Shown: piece after piece, positions 1 to 8,063 of the stretch
Layout of the letters: each line of letters opens with the position of its first letter
Numbering within the stretch: position 1 is the first letter of the stretch
Source: DASYKT01 sp963718105
GTDB lineage: Bacteria; Acidobacteriota; Blastocatellia; Pyrinomonadales; Pyrinomonadaceae
Direction of reading: 5' to 3'
Assembly: GCA_963718105.1 (NCBI GenBank)
Contig: OY970352.1
Coordinates: 4,030,001 to 4,094,000, forward strand
DNA: 64,000 nt
Translations under genes and position numbers: made by a program
The notes under the pieces: model-generated
The model's input: the letters and a program-made list of their open reading frames with translations, nothing else
Database searches by the model: none
What the model was told of the DNA's origin: nothing

Positions 1-2
1 AG

Positions 3-269
3 ATAGATCAATCGGGGAATAACCTGCAGATGCACGCCTTTAATAAATGCGTGCCGGCGGATTGCGATTTCGGCAGGGCATCGGGAACGGTCGGCGACGA
101 CGGGAAAGGCAAGCTCTTGTTGGATCACGGTTTTCTCTATCATAATATCGAGCTCACCAAAGACGATGCGAATGACAAGCTCACCGTGACCTTCAACCTG
201 ATCAGCAGGTATGGCGGGGGCACTGCTCAAACGGCGACTTTAACTTTCAACAGGCAGGCTGCGCCGTAA
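3..269 (+). CDS. 3' end of a secreted-type protein of unknown function (partial)
   Basis: The reading frame is open from the left edge of the window to the TAA at 267-269, so the true start lies upstream; an internal ATG at 30 is probably not the start. The visible 88 residues contain a C-x-P-x-D-C-D-F-G motif (around the residues coded at 48-74), then an alternating hydrophobic/polar pattern and a YGGGTAQTATLTF end that look like beta strands. The CxPxDCD(W/F)G motif is one I associate with small uncharacterised bacterial proteins, but I cannot give a function. It lies 32 bp before the PASTA gene in the same orientation and may be cotranscribed with it. Confidence 0.6.
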   Translation: MDQSGNNLQMHAFNKCVPADCDFGRASGTVGDDGKGKLLLDHGFLYHNIELTKDDANDKLTVTFNLISRYGGGTAQTATLTFNRQAAP

Positions 270-301
270 TAGGCCTTAATATTTTTTGACGGGTAAAAAC
301 T

Positions 302-1330
302 ATGGCGAAATTTTTTGCGATCACAACAACTACCGAAAATCTGATAGCGGATGTTAATGGCACGGCCAAAGCCTCCATCATTTTTACCGTTACTAATAAT
401 TCCGAAAAGCCTATCCGCGGTATCGCGAATCTGCAGCCGCTGGAGAAGACTGAGGAAGCCTGGCTTTCGTTCGACGGCGAAGCGGAAAAAGACTTTCCCG
501 CCGGCGGCACGCTGCAATACACGGTTATCTTTAATAAACCGCTGCAGCCTCTCGCCCAGGGCCAGACCGAACCGGAAGAAAAATATCCCTACCGTTTAAT
601 TGTCGCTTCTGCCGTTAGGCCGGATGAGGATTTTGACGAAGGCCCGTTGGTAACCATTTATAAACCGGAAAGAAAAAGTCAGGTAAAAAAGGCGGGAATA
701 CCATGGTGGGTTTTTCTCATTATCGGGGTCGTTGTTTTGGCGATCGTGGGTGCTGTCCTGTTCTTCATTTTCAGCGGTGAGAAAGCGAAAAAACGGATCC
801 CGGATGTGACCAGCAAGGTGACTACCGTTGAGGATGCCAAAAAGCAGATCGAAGACGCGGGTTTTACCTCTGAGATAAAAGATATTTTGGCCGGCGATAA
901 AAAAGTAGGGACCGTCGTCAGCCAGGACCCCCTCGCGAACGCGGAAGCGGAAGACAACACCGTGGTAAAACTTACCCAGCCGGAAAAGGCCACCGTGCCG
1001 ACGATGCAAAACATCTGCCTGGTTGAGGCGATGTCCACCATTTCCAAGGCCGGGTTAAAGGTCAACGACAATATAAACGGCAACCTGGCCGACATTCAGG
1101 CCTGTACCAGTAAAGTTCAAACTACCTCGCCCGCGGGAAAAAGCGTAGTCGCCAAAGGTTCCTCCGTAACCCTGAACTTCAACTGTGTCAACAAACCGGG
1201 TAAACTCTGCGCAAACATCCGTACCGGGGACGTTCAGGTTAAGACTGACAAGTTAGTCGATGGTATAAAGGGGATCGACGCCAAAAAGTTGGGCGAAACG
1301 ACGACAACTCTAAAATCGAACAAACCGTGA
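302..1330 (+). CDS. Single-span membrane protein with N-terminal Ig-like region and two PASTA domains
   Basis: The 342-residue protein has a cytoplasm- or surface-exposed N-terminal part (about 1-128) rich in beta-strand-like segments, resembling CARDB/Ig-like modules. One membrane segment follows at about 131-157 (from PWWVFLIIG), then two PASTA repeats at about 165-228 (start IPDVTSK) and 230-296 (start VPTMQN), each with the usual central GxV...P pattern. PASTA domains normally bind peptidoglycan fragments or beta-lactams and sit at the end of Ser/Thr kinases or penicillin-binding proteins; here there is no kinase or transpeptidase domain. The C-terminal 45 residues are Lys/Thr-rich with two cysteines. 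The gene is followed after 19 bp by another anchored protein, so an envelope operon is likely. Start at ATG 302; the ribosome site is weak. Confidence 0.7.
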   Translation: MAKFFAITTTTENLIADVNGTAKASIIFTVTNNSEKPIRGIANLQPLEKTEEAWLSFDGEAEKDFPAGGTLQYTVIFNKPLQPLAQGQTEPEEKYPYRLIVASAVRPDEDFDEGPLVTIYKPERKSQVKKAGIPWWVFLIIGVVVLAIVGAVLFFIFSGEKAKKRIPDVTSKVTTVEDAKKQIEDAGFTSEIKDILAGDKKVGTVVSQDPLANAEAEDNTVVKLTQPEKATVPTMQNICLVEAMSTISKAGLKVNDNINGNLADIQACTSKVQTTSPAGKSVVAKGSSVTLNFNCVNKPGKLCANIRTGDVQVKTDKLVDGIKGIDAKKLGETTTTLKSNKP

Positions 1331-1349
1331 TCGTTTTTGGATAGCTTAT

Positions 1350-1892
1350 ATGGATCGAAACAAGATCATTCTTCTAATTGTTTTGGTGCTGATCGTGGCG
1401 GCATATATTTTCTTTGTCGTGTGGGGCGGGACGAGCGACGATAACAAACCCGATCCCGCGCATCCGAAAAAAACGCCGGTCAACGGCAAAAATTACACTC
1501 CTGACTCTTCGACCAAGCAGTTCGGCAACATTATGGGAGATTGGCTGGGGCGCTTTCTTCCCGATCCCGGCATTCCCTGCGCCGTTCCCGCCCCGAAAGA
1601 TGCCGAGTTGACCTGTGATGCTTTATCGATAGGCGAGATCCGCATTCCCGCGAAAAAAGGAACTACTTTTCGCGTCGCCACCCTGGTCTGGAAAAAAGGT
1701 GAAGCTGATGTGAAATATGACGATGAGGCCGATAAGACCGGTGACGACGAGATGGATGATCACCAGGATTTTGTCCTGGCTAATTCAGGCGCCAATACTG
1801 TAAAAAAGAACTCGATCATTATATTTGAGCAAGGCGGCAGGCTGACGATCTCCTGCCTTCACAATACGCAATGCCAGGTTGGTGTGAAATAA
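1350..1892 (+). CDS. Membrane-anchored extracytoplasmic protein of unknown function
   Basis: The 180-residue product begins with MDRNK and a single strongly hydrophobic segment (about residues 5-25), which is an uncleaved signal anchor. The rest is a soluble, acidic domain with four cysteines and an Asp/Glu-rich stretch near residue 130 (KTGDDEMDDH). I do not recognise the family. It is 19 bp behind the PASTA gene and its stop is 3 bp before the next membrane gene, so the three are almost certainly one transcript. The cysteines spaced across the outer domain suggest disulfides in the periplasm. Function cannot be assigned from sequence alone. Confidence 0.6.
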   Translation: MDRNKIILLIVLVLIVAAYIFFVVWGGTSDDNKPDPAHPKKTPVNGKNYTPDSSTKQFGNIMGDWLGRFLPDPGIPCAVPAPKDAELTCDALSIGEIRIPAKKGTTFRVATLVWKKGEADVKYDDEADKTGDDEMDDHQDFVLANSGANTVKKNSIIIFEQGGRLTISCLHNTQCQVGVK

Positions 1893-1895
1893 ACG

Positions 1896-2567
1896 ATGCT
1901 TGAGAATCTGCGAAAACCTTTCTTTATTATCGCGCTGGTCGTGATGGCGATCGTCGTGTTGATAGAGATCGGTTCGCCGTGGCTGATGGAGCACACCAAA
2001 GGTTTCGATACGCCGGGCTACGGAATATCGTACATGGCGTTCATCGATGGGCTGCTGCTCTATGTCTCAATATTGATAACGCTGGCCATGCTCCTGCCGG
2101 AAAGCGTGCAGGGCAGGATCCAGGGCATCGTTACCCTGATCGTCTCATTTTTCGGATGCCTGGGGGCGATCGCCTCCTGTTTTACGGCGCTGATCTTTTT
2201 ACTCGTGATGGTCACCATGCTGCTGGCGCCGATCTTCGGCACGATCGCGTATTTCGTTATCTACGGGCATTTCGACCGTTCGGGCGCGGCCGTCACTTTG
2301 AGCATCATCATGACGCTAAAGATCGTCTTCATCGTTTTACTGCTGCTGGCGCACCAGAAATTCATCGAAAACAAAAGCCTGGTGCTGTTGATATTGACCT
2401 CGCTGTTATGCAATCTGATCATCAGCTTTCTGCACAATTTTCTCCCGATATTTTTGGTCAGCATCACCGATGCGGTGGGCGGGATCATCGTGGCGATAAT
2501 TGCCATCATCTGGCTGATAATTTTTCTGGTAATGGCGATCGTTTCGATCGTCAAGGCTATTCACTAA
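1896..2567 (+). CDS. Multi-span integral membrane protein of unknown function
   Basis: The 223-residue protein is almost entirely hydrophobic, with about six membrane segments (the first at about 7-28, then around 46-66, 76-95, 97-125, 135-152 and the last at 195-220). Charged residues are confined to short loops, and there is no recognisable catalytic or transporter motif. It starts 3 bp after the stop of the preceding anchored protein, which indicates translational coupling and a shared envelope role with the PASTA protein upstream. The preceding ACG/ATG context gives no strong ribosome site. An unknown-function transporter or channel is possible, but I cannot support one. Confidence 0.6.
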   Translation: MLENLRKPFFIIALVVMAIVVLIEIGSPWLMEHTKGFDTPGYGISYMAFIDGLLLYVSILITLAMLLPESVQGRIQGIVTLIVSFFGCLGAIASCFTALIFLLVMVTMLLAPIFGTIAYFVIYGHFDRSGAAVTLSIIMTLKIVFIVLLLLAHQKFIENKSLVLLILTSLLCNLIISFLHNFLPIFLVSITDAVGGIIVAIIAIIWLIIFLVMAIVSIVKAIH

Positions 2568-2670
2568 CTAAAGCTCCTCTCCTAAGTTTCAGAGTAGCTC
2601 GCAATTTTAACCCCCTGCTTTTTCATCGATAATTATTTCCCTGGACAAAGAAAAAGGAGAAAGTATTTCT

Positions 2671-3327
2671 ATGCCTGAAGGCTTAAAGATTTTTTTAACT
2701 GTTATTGTTTCACTTGCGCTGGGAATTCCCATGGCGATAGTGCTGTTCGCCGTTAGCGGCCTGACCAGCATGACGGTGGCCGTATGGATCGGCCTGATCT
2801 TTGGTTTGCTTTACGGATTAGAAGCCGGTGTGCTTTTGATCTACAAGCTGGATGAACCCCTGGGGTGGCTGCTGATGGTCGTGGACCTGACCTGGAGTTT
2901 GCCCAACACGATGTTCGGCTTTGTGCTGGGAAACATTATCTATGTTTTCGTCGCGGGGCTTCCCTCTCGCAAGCTGAGCGAGGGCAACGGCTGGATATCT
3001 TTTGACGGACATTTCGGCGGCGATACCGACCAGGTCCTGCAAACTCTGGGAAACGTCAACCTCGGCGGAGCGGGTGCTCACGAAAAGGTGCATCTTTTAC
3101 AGGCGCGCGTGTTCGGCCCCTCGTATCTGCCGATATTCGGCTTGAACTATGCTTTCAATTTTCTGGTCCAATGTCTTTTCAGCATCACCATCGGCATGAT
3201 CCTGTGGAAGACGGGCGTCCGTGATACACCGTATTTTCGCCCCTCCAGCAGCTCTGCGGTAAGCGGATTTTTCGGCTGGATCTATTGGGCTAATCTCTTT
3301 GAACAATGGGCTTACGCAACCGAGTAA
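2671..3327 (+). CDS. Integral membrane protein with HExxH motif
   Basis: The 218-residue protein has three or four N-terminal membrane segments (about 5-30, 35-58, 63-95) and one or two near the C-terminus. Between them lies a soluble loop with GGAGAHEKVHLLQAR: H137, E138 and H141 form an HExxH zinc-binding motif followed by Q and a GPSYLP stretch. I have seen the arrangement HE-x-V-H-x-x-Q...GP-x-(Y/F)-x-P in uncharacterised membrane proteins, so this is probably the functional core, perhaps a membrane metalloprotease or a metal-binding protein. A good ribosome site (AAGGAGAAAG) lies at about 2654. It follows the upstream operon by 103 bp and may have its own promoter. Confidence 0.6.
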   Translation: MPEGLKIFLTVIVSLALGIPMAIVLFAVSGLTSMTVAVWIGLIFGLLYGLEAGVLLIYKLDEPLGWLLMVVDLTWSLPNTMFGFVLGNIIYVFVAGLPSRKLSEGNGWISFDGHFGGDTDQVLQTLGNVNLGGAGAHEKVHLLQARVFGPSYLPIFGLNYAFNFLVQCLFSITIGMILWKTGVRDTPYFRPSSSSAVSGFFGWIYWANLFEQWAYATE

Positions 3328-3349
3328 GCGCTGGGCGATAAGAGGAATT

Positions 3350-3424
3350 TTACAGGGATATGCAGGATAAACAGGGATAAGAAACTGTTATATGTAGAAA
3401 TTTTTATCCAGTCCATCCCTGTTA
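3350..3424. repeat. Imperfect palindrome, CAGGGAT/ATCCCTG type
   Basis: A left arm at 3350-3371 (TTACAGGGATATGCAGGATA...) pairs with a right arm at 3403-3424 that ends ATCCCTGTTA, with a few mismatches and a loop of about 31 nt. It lies between two convergent genes (stop at 3327, stop at 3440) and could act as a transcription terminator for both, but it lacks a clean T-tract. It is one of several palindromic repeat types in this window. Confidence 0.6.
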
Positions 3425-3439
3425 TTTCTTTAAGCCGTT

Positions 3440-3835
3440 TTAAAGCAGCATTATTACGGCTTCGCCCTTAAGTACCATTTCGCCATTTTGATTCGTGCAG
3501 ATGGTATCGAGCGTCACTATCTGTTTCTCTTGACGAATGTTTTTTACCGTGGCGCTGGCAGTGATCGTATCGTCGACAAAAACCGGCGCGGTAAATTTTA
3601 GCGTCTGGCCGAGATAAAGAACCTTGCGTTCGCTCAACTGGTAGCCGAGCACGCCCGAGATCAACCCCGCGGTCAGCAGGCCGTGCGCAATACGCTTACC
3701 GAAGCGCGTCGTCTTTGCATACTCGTCATCCAGGTGAATAGGGTTGTAGTCGTTCACCAGATCGGCGAATGTGCGTATCTCTTTATCCGTGATCTGTTTT
3801 GTCGAGGAGAAAGTGTCGCCTGTTTTTAAAGTCAT
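3440..3835 (-). CDS. MaoC-like (R)-specific enoyl-CoA hydratase
   Basis: The 131-residue product is a single hot-dog domain of the MaoC/PhaJ type, which hydrates trans-2-enoyl-CoA to (R)-3-hydroxyacyl-CoA and can feed beta-oxidation intermediates to other pathways. The catalytic signature NDYNPIHLDD (D29, H34) and the downstream GKRIAHGLL segment are both intact. I place the start at the ATG at 3833-3835 (MTLKTGDTF), because a longer frame adds eleven residues (MRIKICAPNKY) unlike the family N-terminus. Length fits stand-alone hydratases. Single gene, convergent with the membrane protein upstream and 72 bp behind the alpha/beta hydrolase gene on the same strand. Confidence 0.85.
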   Translation of the reverse strand: MTLKTGDTFSSTKQITDKEIRTFADLVNDYNPIHLDDEYAKTTRFGKRIAHGLLTAGLISGVLGYQLSERKVLYLGQTLKFTAPVFVDDTITASATVKNIRQEKQIVTLDTICTNQNGEMVLKGEAVIMLL

Positions 3836-3907
3836 ATATTTATTTGGAGCGCAGATTTTAATCCGCACGAGTGCGCAGCATTCGAACGCACAATAAATTG
3901 TGCGCTC

Positions 3908-4780
3908 CTATTTCTTTTCTAAAAATTTTAACAGCGCGGCGTTAAATTCGACAGCTTTTTCGAGCATCGGGGCGTGGCCGCACCGGTCATAAACTATCAA
4001 CTCGGAACCGGCGATCTCTCTCTTAAAACGCTCGCCGAATTCGGCCAGCGTGAGCAAGCCGTCCTGCTTGCCCCAGATGATAAGCGTCGGTTTTTTCAGG
4101 TCCCTCAATTTTCCGTCCAGCATATCTTCCCCGCGTTTGATCGATTCGATCATTGATTGAACAGTGTACCCGTCACCCGCGGAAACTCGCGAGGCGATAG
4201 CGGCGTCTACAAAAGCATCGTTCACTAACATCTGGTTGTAGACTACCAGCTTGAGCAGATCGCGCACTTGTTCGCGCGTCGAAGGATTGAGACTTTGTAA
4301 TACCTCCTGATCGAAATCTTTCCGCGGCGCAAAACCGGCAGCGTCTACCAGCACCAGTTTTTCCACCCGGTTCGGATATTTCAATGCATAAAATGCGCCG
4401 ATCCAACCGCCCAGCGAATTTCCTACCAAAGTGGCCTTTTCTATTTTCAACTCGGTCAGGAATTTATCCAGGAAATCTGAGTAAGTCCCGATGCGATAAC
4501 CGATCAGAGGTTTATCCGATCTGCCGAAACCGATCTGGTCCGGCGCCAAAACATGATATTTTGCCGCCAGCGCGGCAATGTTCAATGTCCAATTTTCGGA
4601 ATTGCCGCCCAACCCATGGAGCAGGACGACGGTCGGATTCGCCGCGTCTCCGGCTTCGAGGTATTGTATCTTCGCGCCAAATACGGTAACGGCCTTACTC
4701 TGCGCTTGCGCGATCGCGGCCGACGATAGGATCAATATGAAAAGAATAAGCAGGCCGGAACGGATTTGAGCCCTGATCAT
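3908..4780 (-). CDS. Secreted alpha/beta hydrolase
   Basis: The 290-residue protein has a cleavable signal peptide (hydrophobic residues 9-24, AIAQAQ cleavage region) and a classic alpha/beta hydrolase domain. The oxyanion-hole HGLGG is at about 55-59, the nucleophile is S122 in VGNSLGGW, the acid is the Asp in IIWGKQDGL, and the catalytic His is in DRCGHAP near the C-terminus. This full triad suggests an active periplasmic esterase, lipase or C-C bond hydrolase, and the sequence resembles the MhpC-type group. The substrate cannot be told. A 117-bp gap to the divergent neighbour follows. It may share a transcript with the MaoC gene downstream. Confidence 0.8.
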   Translation of the reverse strand: MIRAQIRSGLLILFILILSSAAIAQAQSKAVTVFGAKIQYLEAGDAANPTVVLLHGLGGNSENWTLNIAALAAKYHVLAPDQIGFGRSDKPLIGYRIGTYSDFLDKFLTELKIEKATLVGNSLGGWIGAFYALKYPNRVEKLVLVDAAGFAPRKDFDQEVLQSLNPSTREQVRDLLKLVVYNQMLVNDAFVDAAIASRVSAGDGYTVQSMIESIKRGEDMLDGKLRDLKKPTLIIWGKQDGLLTLAEFGERFKREIAGSELIVYDRCGHAPMLEKAVEFNAALLKFLEKK

Positions 4781-4897
4781 GAATTAATGCCTCCAAAGAC
4801 GCTTTAAAGTTTTGGTGATTATACACAAAGATCTCCTGAGCATTATTCGGCCGGCAAGATATTTGGTTTCGCTTGCGTTACAAAAGGCTTGTTAATG

Positions 4898-6016
4898 CTA
4901 GGCAGCTTTTAGATGTTCTCTATGAACGAGGGAGAAAAAAGACTTTTTTAGTTCCGTATCTTTCACCAGCCGGGCGATAAACTCTGCCTCTTCGTAAAAG
5001 CCCTGCTCGGCAAACTGCCAGGCGGCATTTACCCGGGCGGCATCGTCGAGCTGAGGCGAAAAAGGTAAAAGATATTCGCGTAAATTTTCGAGGCCGGCAA
5101 GTTCCAATTCTTCGGCCCAATCCTTCGCGGCCAGCGGACGCAGGCGGAAAATATTTTTTGTGCTCTGCTGCAGCATAAATTTTAATTTCATCGCCGCATC
5201 GTCGCCGGCCTTATCGGCATCGGTCGCCAGCATTACCGCTTTACCGGCTAATTTCTCGGCCAGCCATTCGGGCGCCGTGGTACCGATCATCGCTATCGCC
5301 GGAACGCCGCACGTCTGCAAAGCCAGTGCGTCTACCGGACCTTCGCAGATCGCTATCACCGGAGAAGCAAATACATCCGCTGACGAGCGAAAAACTCCGA
5401 GCGATTTATTTCCCCGGGTGATCTTTGAAGAATTGATGTGTTCTTCATCAATCGCGCGAGTGTGCACGGCAACGAGTTTTCCCTCGCCGTCACAAACCGG
5501 AAACGCCGTGCGGCGATCGGCGCCGCTCAGCATCCATTCCTCGCTTTTCTTTTCCCAATGCTCCCAGTTTCCCGCATAACCACAGCCGGCCCCGCGCGCA
5601 GCCTCTGCTGAGATCTTTCGCCCCGCAAGATATTCTTCGGCCGGCGAACCGGAAAACGCTTCGGCGAACGCCGCCATTCGTTCGCGCAGGATCTTTAAGC
5701 CTGCCTTTTTTTCCGGTTTTATTTCTTTTACGATAGCGCGGGAAACAAGCGCCGCGACCGGGCGCAGATGAGTTTTTTTCACCAAAGGCTTTGTGTCCTT
5801 ACGTTCTTCCCAAAATTCGCGCAGCTTTCCTTTTTCGCCGCAGCGGTGGCAATAAAAAACTCCAGTCGCAGTTTCCACGGAGAGGCTGCGGTGCGCATTG
5901 TCGCGTGGCTTTTCCCGGCACTCGGCCGACAGCGGGCAAAGATAGCGCGCGCGGCTCCCCTGCCGCAGCGGCTGCGGGTCGTGTGCCTCTAATTGTGACA
6001 GCGAAACGGCCTCCAT
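4898..6016 (-). CDS. Primase-like protein with CHC2-type zinc finger and Toprim domain
   Basis: The 372-residue protein begins with a zinc finger of the DNA primase kind: C27, C33, then FYCHRCG with C56 and C59. A linker follows, then a Toprim domain at about residues 215-275, with the conserved Glu in ICEGPVDAL and the DxD in LATDADKAG. The C-terminal part is helical. No replicative helicase, polymerase or RNA polymerase-like catalytic core is seen besides Toprim, so it is shorter than DnaG and more like phage, plasmid or mobilisable-element primases. No other phage genes are beside it. Start ATG at 6016 is supported by frame and by the zinc finger needing this length. Confidence 0.75.
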   Translation of the reverse strand: MEAVSLSQLEAHDPQPLRQGSRARYLCPLSAECREKPRDNAHRSLSVETATGVFYCHRCGEKGKLREFWEERKDTKPLVKKTHLRPVAALVSRAIVKEIKPEKKAGLKILRERMAAFAEAFSGSPAEEYLAGRKISAEAARGAGCGYAGNWEHWEKKSEEWMLSGADRRTAFPVCDGEGKLVAVHTRAIDEEHINSSKITRGNKSLGVFRSSADVFASPVIAICEGPVDALALQTCGVPAIAMIGTTAPEWLAEKLAGKAVMLATDADKAGDDAAMKLKFMLQQSTKNIFRLRPLAAKDWAEELELAGLENLREYLLPFSPQLDDAARVNAAWQFAEQGFYEEAEFIARLVKDTELKKSFFSLVHREHLKAA

Positions 6017-6114
6017 AAATTAATTATCGCATCTTTGAAATATTTCTTCAATAATTATTTGTATCATTCATGAAACTATTGTATTATTTTCGTGTTTAGA
6101 GTAAAAGAGTGGTT

Positions 6115-6624
6115 ATGAAGATCTTGAAAATTCTCGCCACTATCGCAGCGGTCCTCGTGATCGTGCTCGCAATTGGTTATTTGATAATGGGTTACACCCT
6201 GCCGGATGAAACCGTCGTGCGCACGGAATTTGACGTAGCCGCGCCGCCTGAGAAGGTTTGGCTTGCCCTTACCGATCACCAAAAGTACCCGGAATGGGCG
6301 CCGAATATTGTCCGGGTCGAGATCGAGAGCGACAAGAAATGGAAGGAATATTTGAAGGATTCGCCTGACCCGATCAACTTTTCCGTGGTCAGCGAAAAGC
6401 CGGTCGAGCAGATGGAAATAAGCTATACGATGGGCGAATTTTTCGAAGGCCATTGGAAAGGCGAGATCAAGGCCACACCGGCCGGCACGCACCTCACTGT
6501 CGAAGACCGGATGCGGGCCAAGAGCTGGGCCATGAAGATAATGATGTATCCGTTTTTTGACTTGAATGAATTTGTAAAGACGTGGAACGGGAAACTAAAG
6601 GAACGCGCTGAGAGTTTAAAGTAA
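6115..6624 (+). CDS. SRPBCC (START-like) protein with N-terminal membrane anchor
   Basis: The 169-residue product has an N-terminal hydrophobic segment (about residues 4-26) and then a polyketide cyclase/START-like ligand-binding domain: FDVAAPPEKVWLALTDHQKYPEW is the usual opening, split here as FDVAAPPEKVW and LTDHQKYPEW. The family folds into a helix-grip cavity that binds hydrophobic ligands. I prefer the ATG at 6115 over the GTG two codons upstream at 6109. It stands alone between a divergent primase-like gene and a long A/T-rich spacer. Ligand unknown. Confidence 0.75.
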   Translation: MKILKILATIAAVLVIVLAIGYLIMGYTLPDETVVRTEFDVAAPPEKVWLALTDHQKYPEWAPNIVRVEIESDKKWKEYLKDSPDPINFSVVSEKPVEQMEISYTMGEFFEGHWKGEIKATPAGTHLTVEDRMRAKSWAMKIMMYPFFDLNEFVKTWNGKLKERAESLK

Positions 6625-6855
6625 TCTGACGTAAAGACGTTAAATAACTAAAAGCTCCCAAAACTTTCCAAAGGATTCTTCTTTCGCGGATTGATGTCGT
6701 TAATAATGTTCGGGTGATTTTTTGAACTCACCTTTTTGCGGGACCCATCTCCGCCGGACTCCCGCCAGATCCCAAACAAAAACCTTTTATAACGCAGGCG
6801 TCTCAAAAAAACCGCCCGCCCGCAAATAAACTAACCTCAAAGGAAGTACACCGCT

Positions 6856-7083
6856 ATGAAAAAAGAAGTAATTGATTTCGATATCGACCCGCTATGGAAA
6901 GTGTCCGAAGTGCGCGAACTGCTGCGCAAGCACGACATCTTAAAACCCGTACCCACACACCAAACTCTGATCAACTATGTGCTCGACGGCACGCTCGACG
7001 GTTTTCAAACCGATAAAGGGTTTTACCTTGTCCGCCAGAAAAGTATGGTCGATTGGATAAAGTCTTTACAGGAACGCCTGTAA
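6856..7083 (+). CDS. Small winged-helix-like DNA-binding protein (hypothetical)
   Basis: The 75-residue product has the layout of a MerR/excisionase-type winged helix: LWKVSEVRELLRKHDI (helix-turn), TLINYVLDGTLDGFQ (recognition helix and beta turn), then KGFYLVRQKSMVDWI (wing plus helix). A clear ribosome site AAAGGAAG precedes the ATG by about 9 nt. There is no adjacent integrase, so a regulatory function is likely, but the target is unknown. A long palindrome lies just behind the stop codon. Real gene on the strength of ribosome site, frame and codon pattern. Confidence 0.6.
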   Translation: MKKEVIDFDIDPLWKVSEVRELLRKHDILKPVPTHQTLINYVLDGTLDGFQTDKGFYLVRQKSMVDWIKSLQERL

Positions 7084-7090
7084 CTTCTGA

Positions 7091-7169
7091 AAACGGTTTG
7101 GAGTTCAACTTTAGTTTGTCTTTTTTCCTCAAGAGTAAGACAAGCTGAAGCTTGAACTCTAAACCGTTT
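7091..7169. repeat. Long imperfect palindrome, GGAGTTCAA...TTGAACT type
   Basis: The arm at 7091-7122 (begins AAACGGTTTGGAGTTCAA) pairs with 7137-7169 (ends TTGAACTCTAAACCGTTT) over about 30 bp with a handful of mismatches; the loop is TTTTCCTCAAGAG-like. It begins 8 bp after the stop of the winged-helix gene, so it can serve as an RNA hairpin at the transcript end. Its length and mismatches are those of a mobile palindrome, not of a simple terminator. Confidence 0.65.
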
Positions 7170-7232
7170 AAAATATGCTCGCAGAAATTTCCAGTTCTCT
7201 CCTCGTAAAAATCTTTCAAAATAATGACAGTT

Positions 7233-7264
7233 ACACGCTCCCATAACTGCCCCGGTTTCTGCCA
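7233..7264. repeat. Direct-repeat copy 1 flanking the methyltransferase gene
   Basis: The 32-nt sequence starting ACACGCTCCCATAACTGC and ending GTTTCTGCCA recurs, one base shorter, at 8026-8056, just behind the methyltransferase gene. Only this single arm is present upstream; the downstream copy is part of a palindrome. Confidence 0.6.
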
Positions 7265-7282
7265 TAATAATTCCCGATTCAA

Positions 7283-7981
7283 ATGGACCGGGAAAAAGTA
7301 CAGAGTGATTTTGACGAACTTGCTCACCTGGCCGGCGGGCACAGCGGTTCCGACCGTTATGATTTGCTGCTGCTCAAATTAATTCCCACCGAAGCTAAAA
7401 ATATTCTCGAGATCGGTTGCGGCAGCGCGCGGTTCACCGGGCTGCTCGCTAATAATGCGGGCAGCGCCGGCAGTGCGTGCAAAATAACTGCTCTCGATCT
7501 TTCCCCGGCGATGATCGCCATGGCCCGGGAAAGGACCGCAAGAATTGCAAGGGCCGACGCCTCAGGATCCATATCTTTCATCTGCGGAGATTTTTTAGAA
7601 GAAAATTTTGCCGCTCTAAAATTCGATTGCATTATCTCCGCGGCAACGCTCCATCATATGTCTGTTGAAACAGCCATACCGCGCATGAAAGAACTGCTAA
7701 GTCCGGGCGGTACGCTCATTATTCATGACCTCCGCTCGGACGACGGCATGATCGACGCTGCCAGATCTTGTACGGCTTTCGCTTTTGATTCATTCAGGCA
7801 GTTGCTGCAAACCGGACGCCTGCGCCAGCCTCGCGCCGTTCGCCAGTTCTGGGAGCGGCACGCCGCCGGCGAAACTTATCTTAGTGTAAAAGAGACAAAA
7901 GAAATGGCCGCACACTACCTGCCAGGCGCACGCGTCATCGACCACTGGCTCTGGCGTTACACGGTCGTGTGGAAGAAATAG
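7283..7981 (+). CDS. Class I SAM-dependent methyltransferase
   Basis: The 232-residue protein has the Rossmann methyltransferase motifs in order: motif I ILEIGCGSARFTGLL near residue 38-52, the acidic motif LDLSPAMIAMAR near 68-79, motif II FICGDFLEE, and a post-motif region ISAATLHHM near 114-122 that is the hallmark of small-molecule methyltransferases of the Methyltransf_25/11 group. The substrate is unknown. The gene starts at ATG 7283 (MDREKVQSDFDELA). It stands between two copies of a 31-32 nt repeat and ends at a strong bidirectional terminator. Confidence 0.8.
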   Translation: MDREKVQSDFDELAHLAGGHSGSDRYDLLLLKLIPTEAKNILEIGCGSARFTGLLANNAGSAGSACKITALDLSPAMIAMARERTARIARADASGSISFICGDFLEENFAALKFDCIISAATLHHMSVETAIPRMKELLSPGGTLIIHDLRSDDGMIDAARSCTAFAFDSFRQLLQTGRLRQPRAVRQFWERHAAGETYLSVKETKEMAAHYLPGARVIDHWLWRYTVVWKK

Positions 7982-7986
7982 GCGAA

Positions 7987-8051
7987 AACCAGGGCAGTTA
8001 TGGACGTGTATCAGCGATCTATTTCACACGCTCCATAACTGCCCCGGTTTC
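7987..8051. repeat. Palindrome containing copy 2 of the methyltransferase-flanking repeat
   Basis: The left arm at 7987-8009 (AACCAGGGCAGTTATGGACG...) is nearly the reverse complement of 8026-8051 (ACACGCTCCATAACTGCCCC...), giving a stem of about 23 bp with one bulge and one mismatch. The right arm is the same sequence as 7233-7264. Confidence 0.6.
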
Positions 8052-8063
8052 TGCCAAAAAAAA

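Noticed and set aside
4898..7083. Prophage remnant around the primase-like gene
   Set aside because: Only the primase-like gene and a small HTH protein would fit; no structural, lysis or integration genes are nearby.
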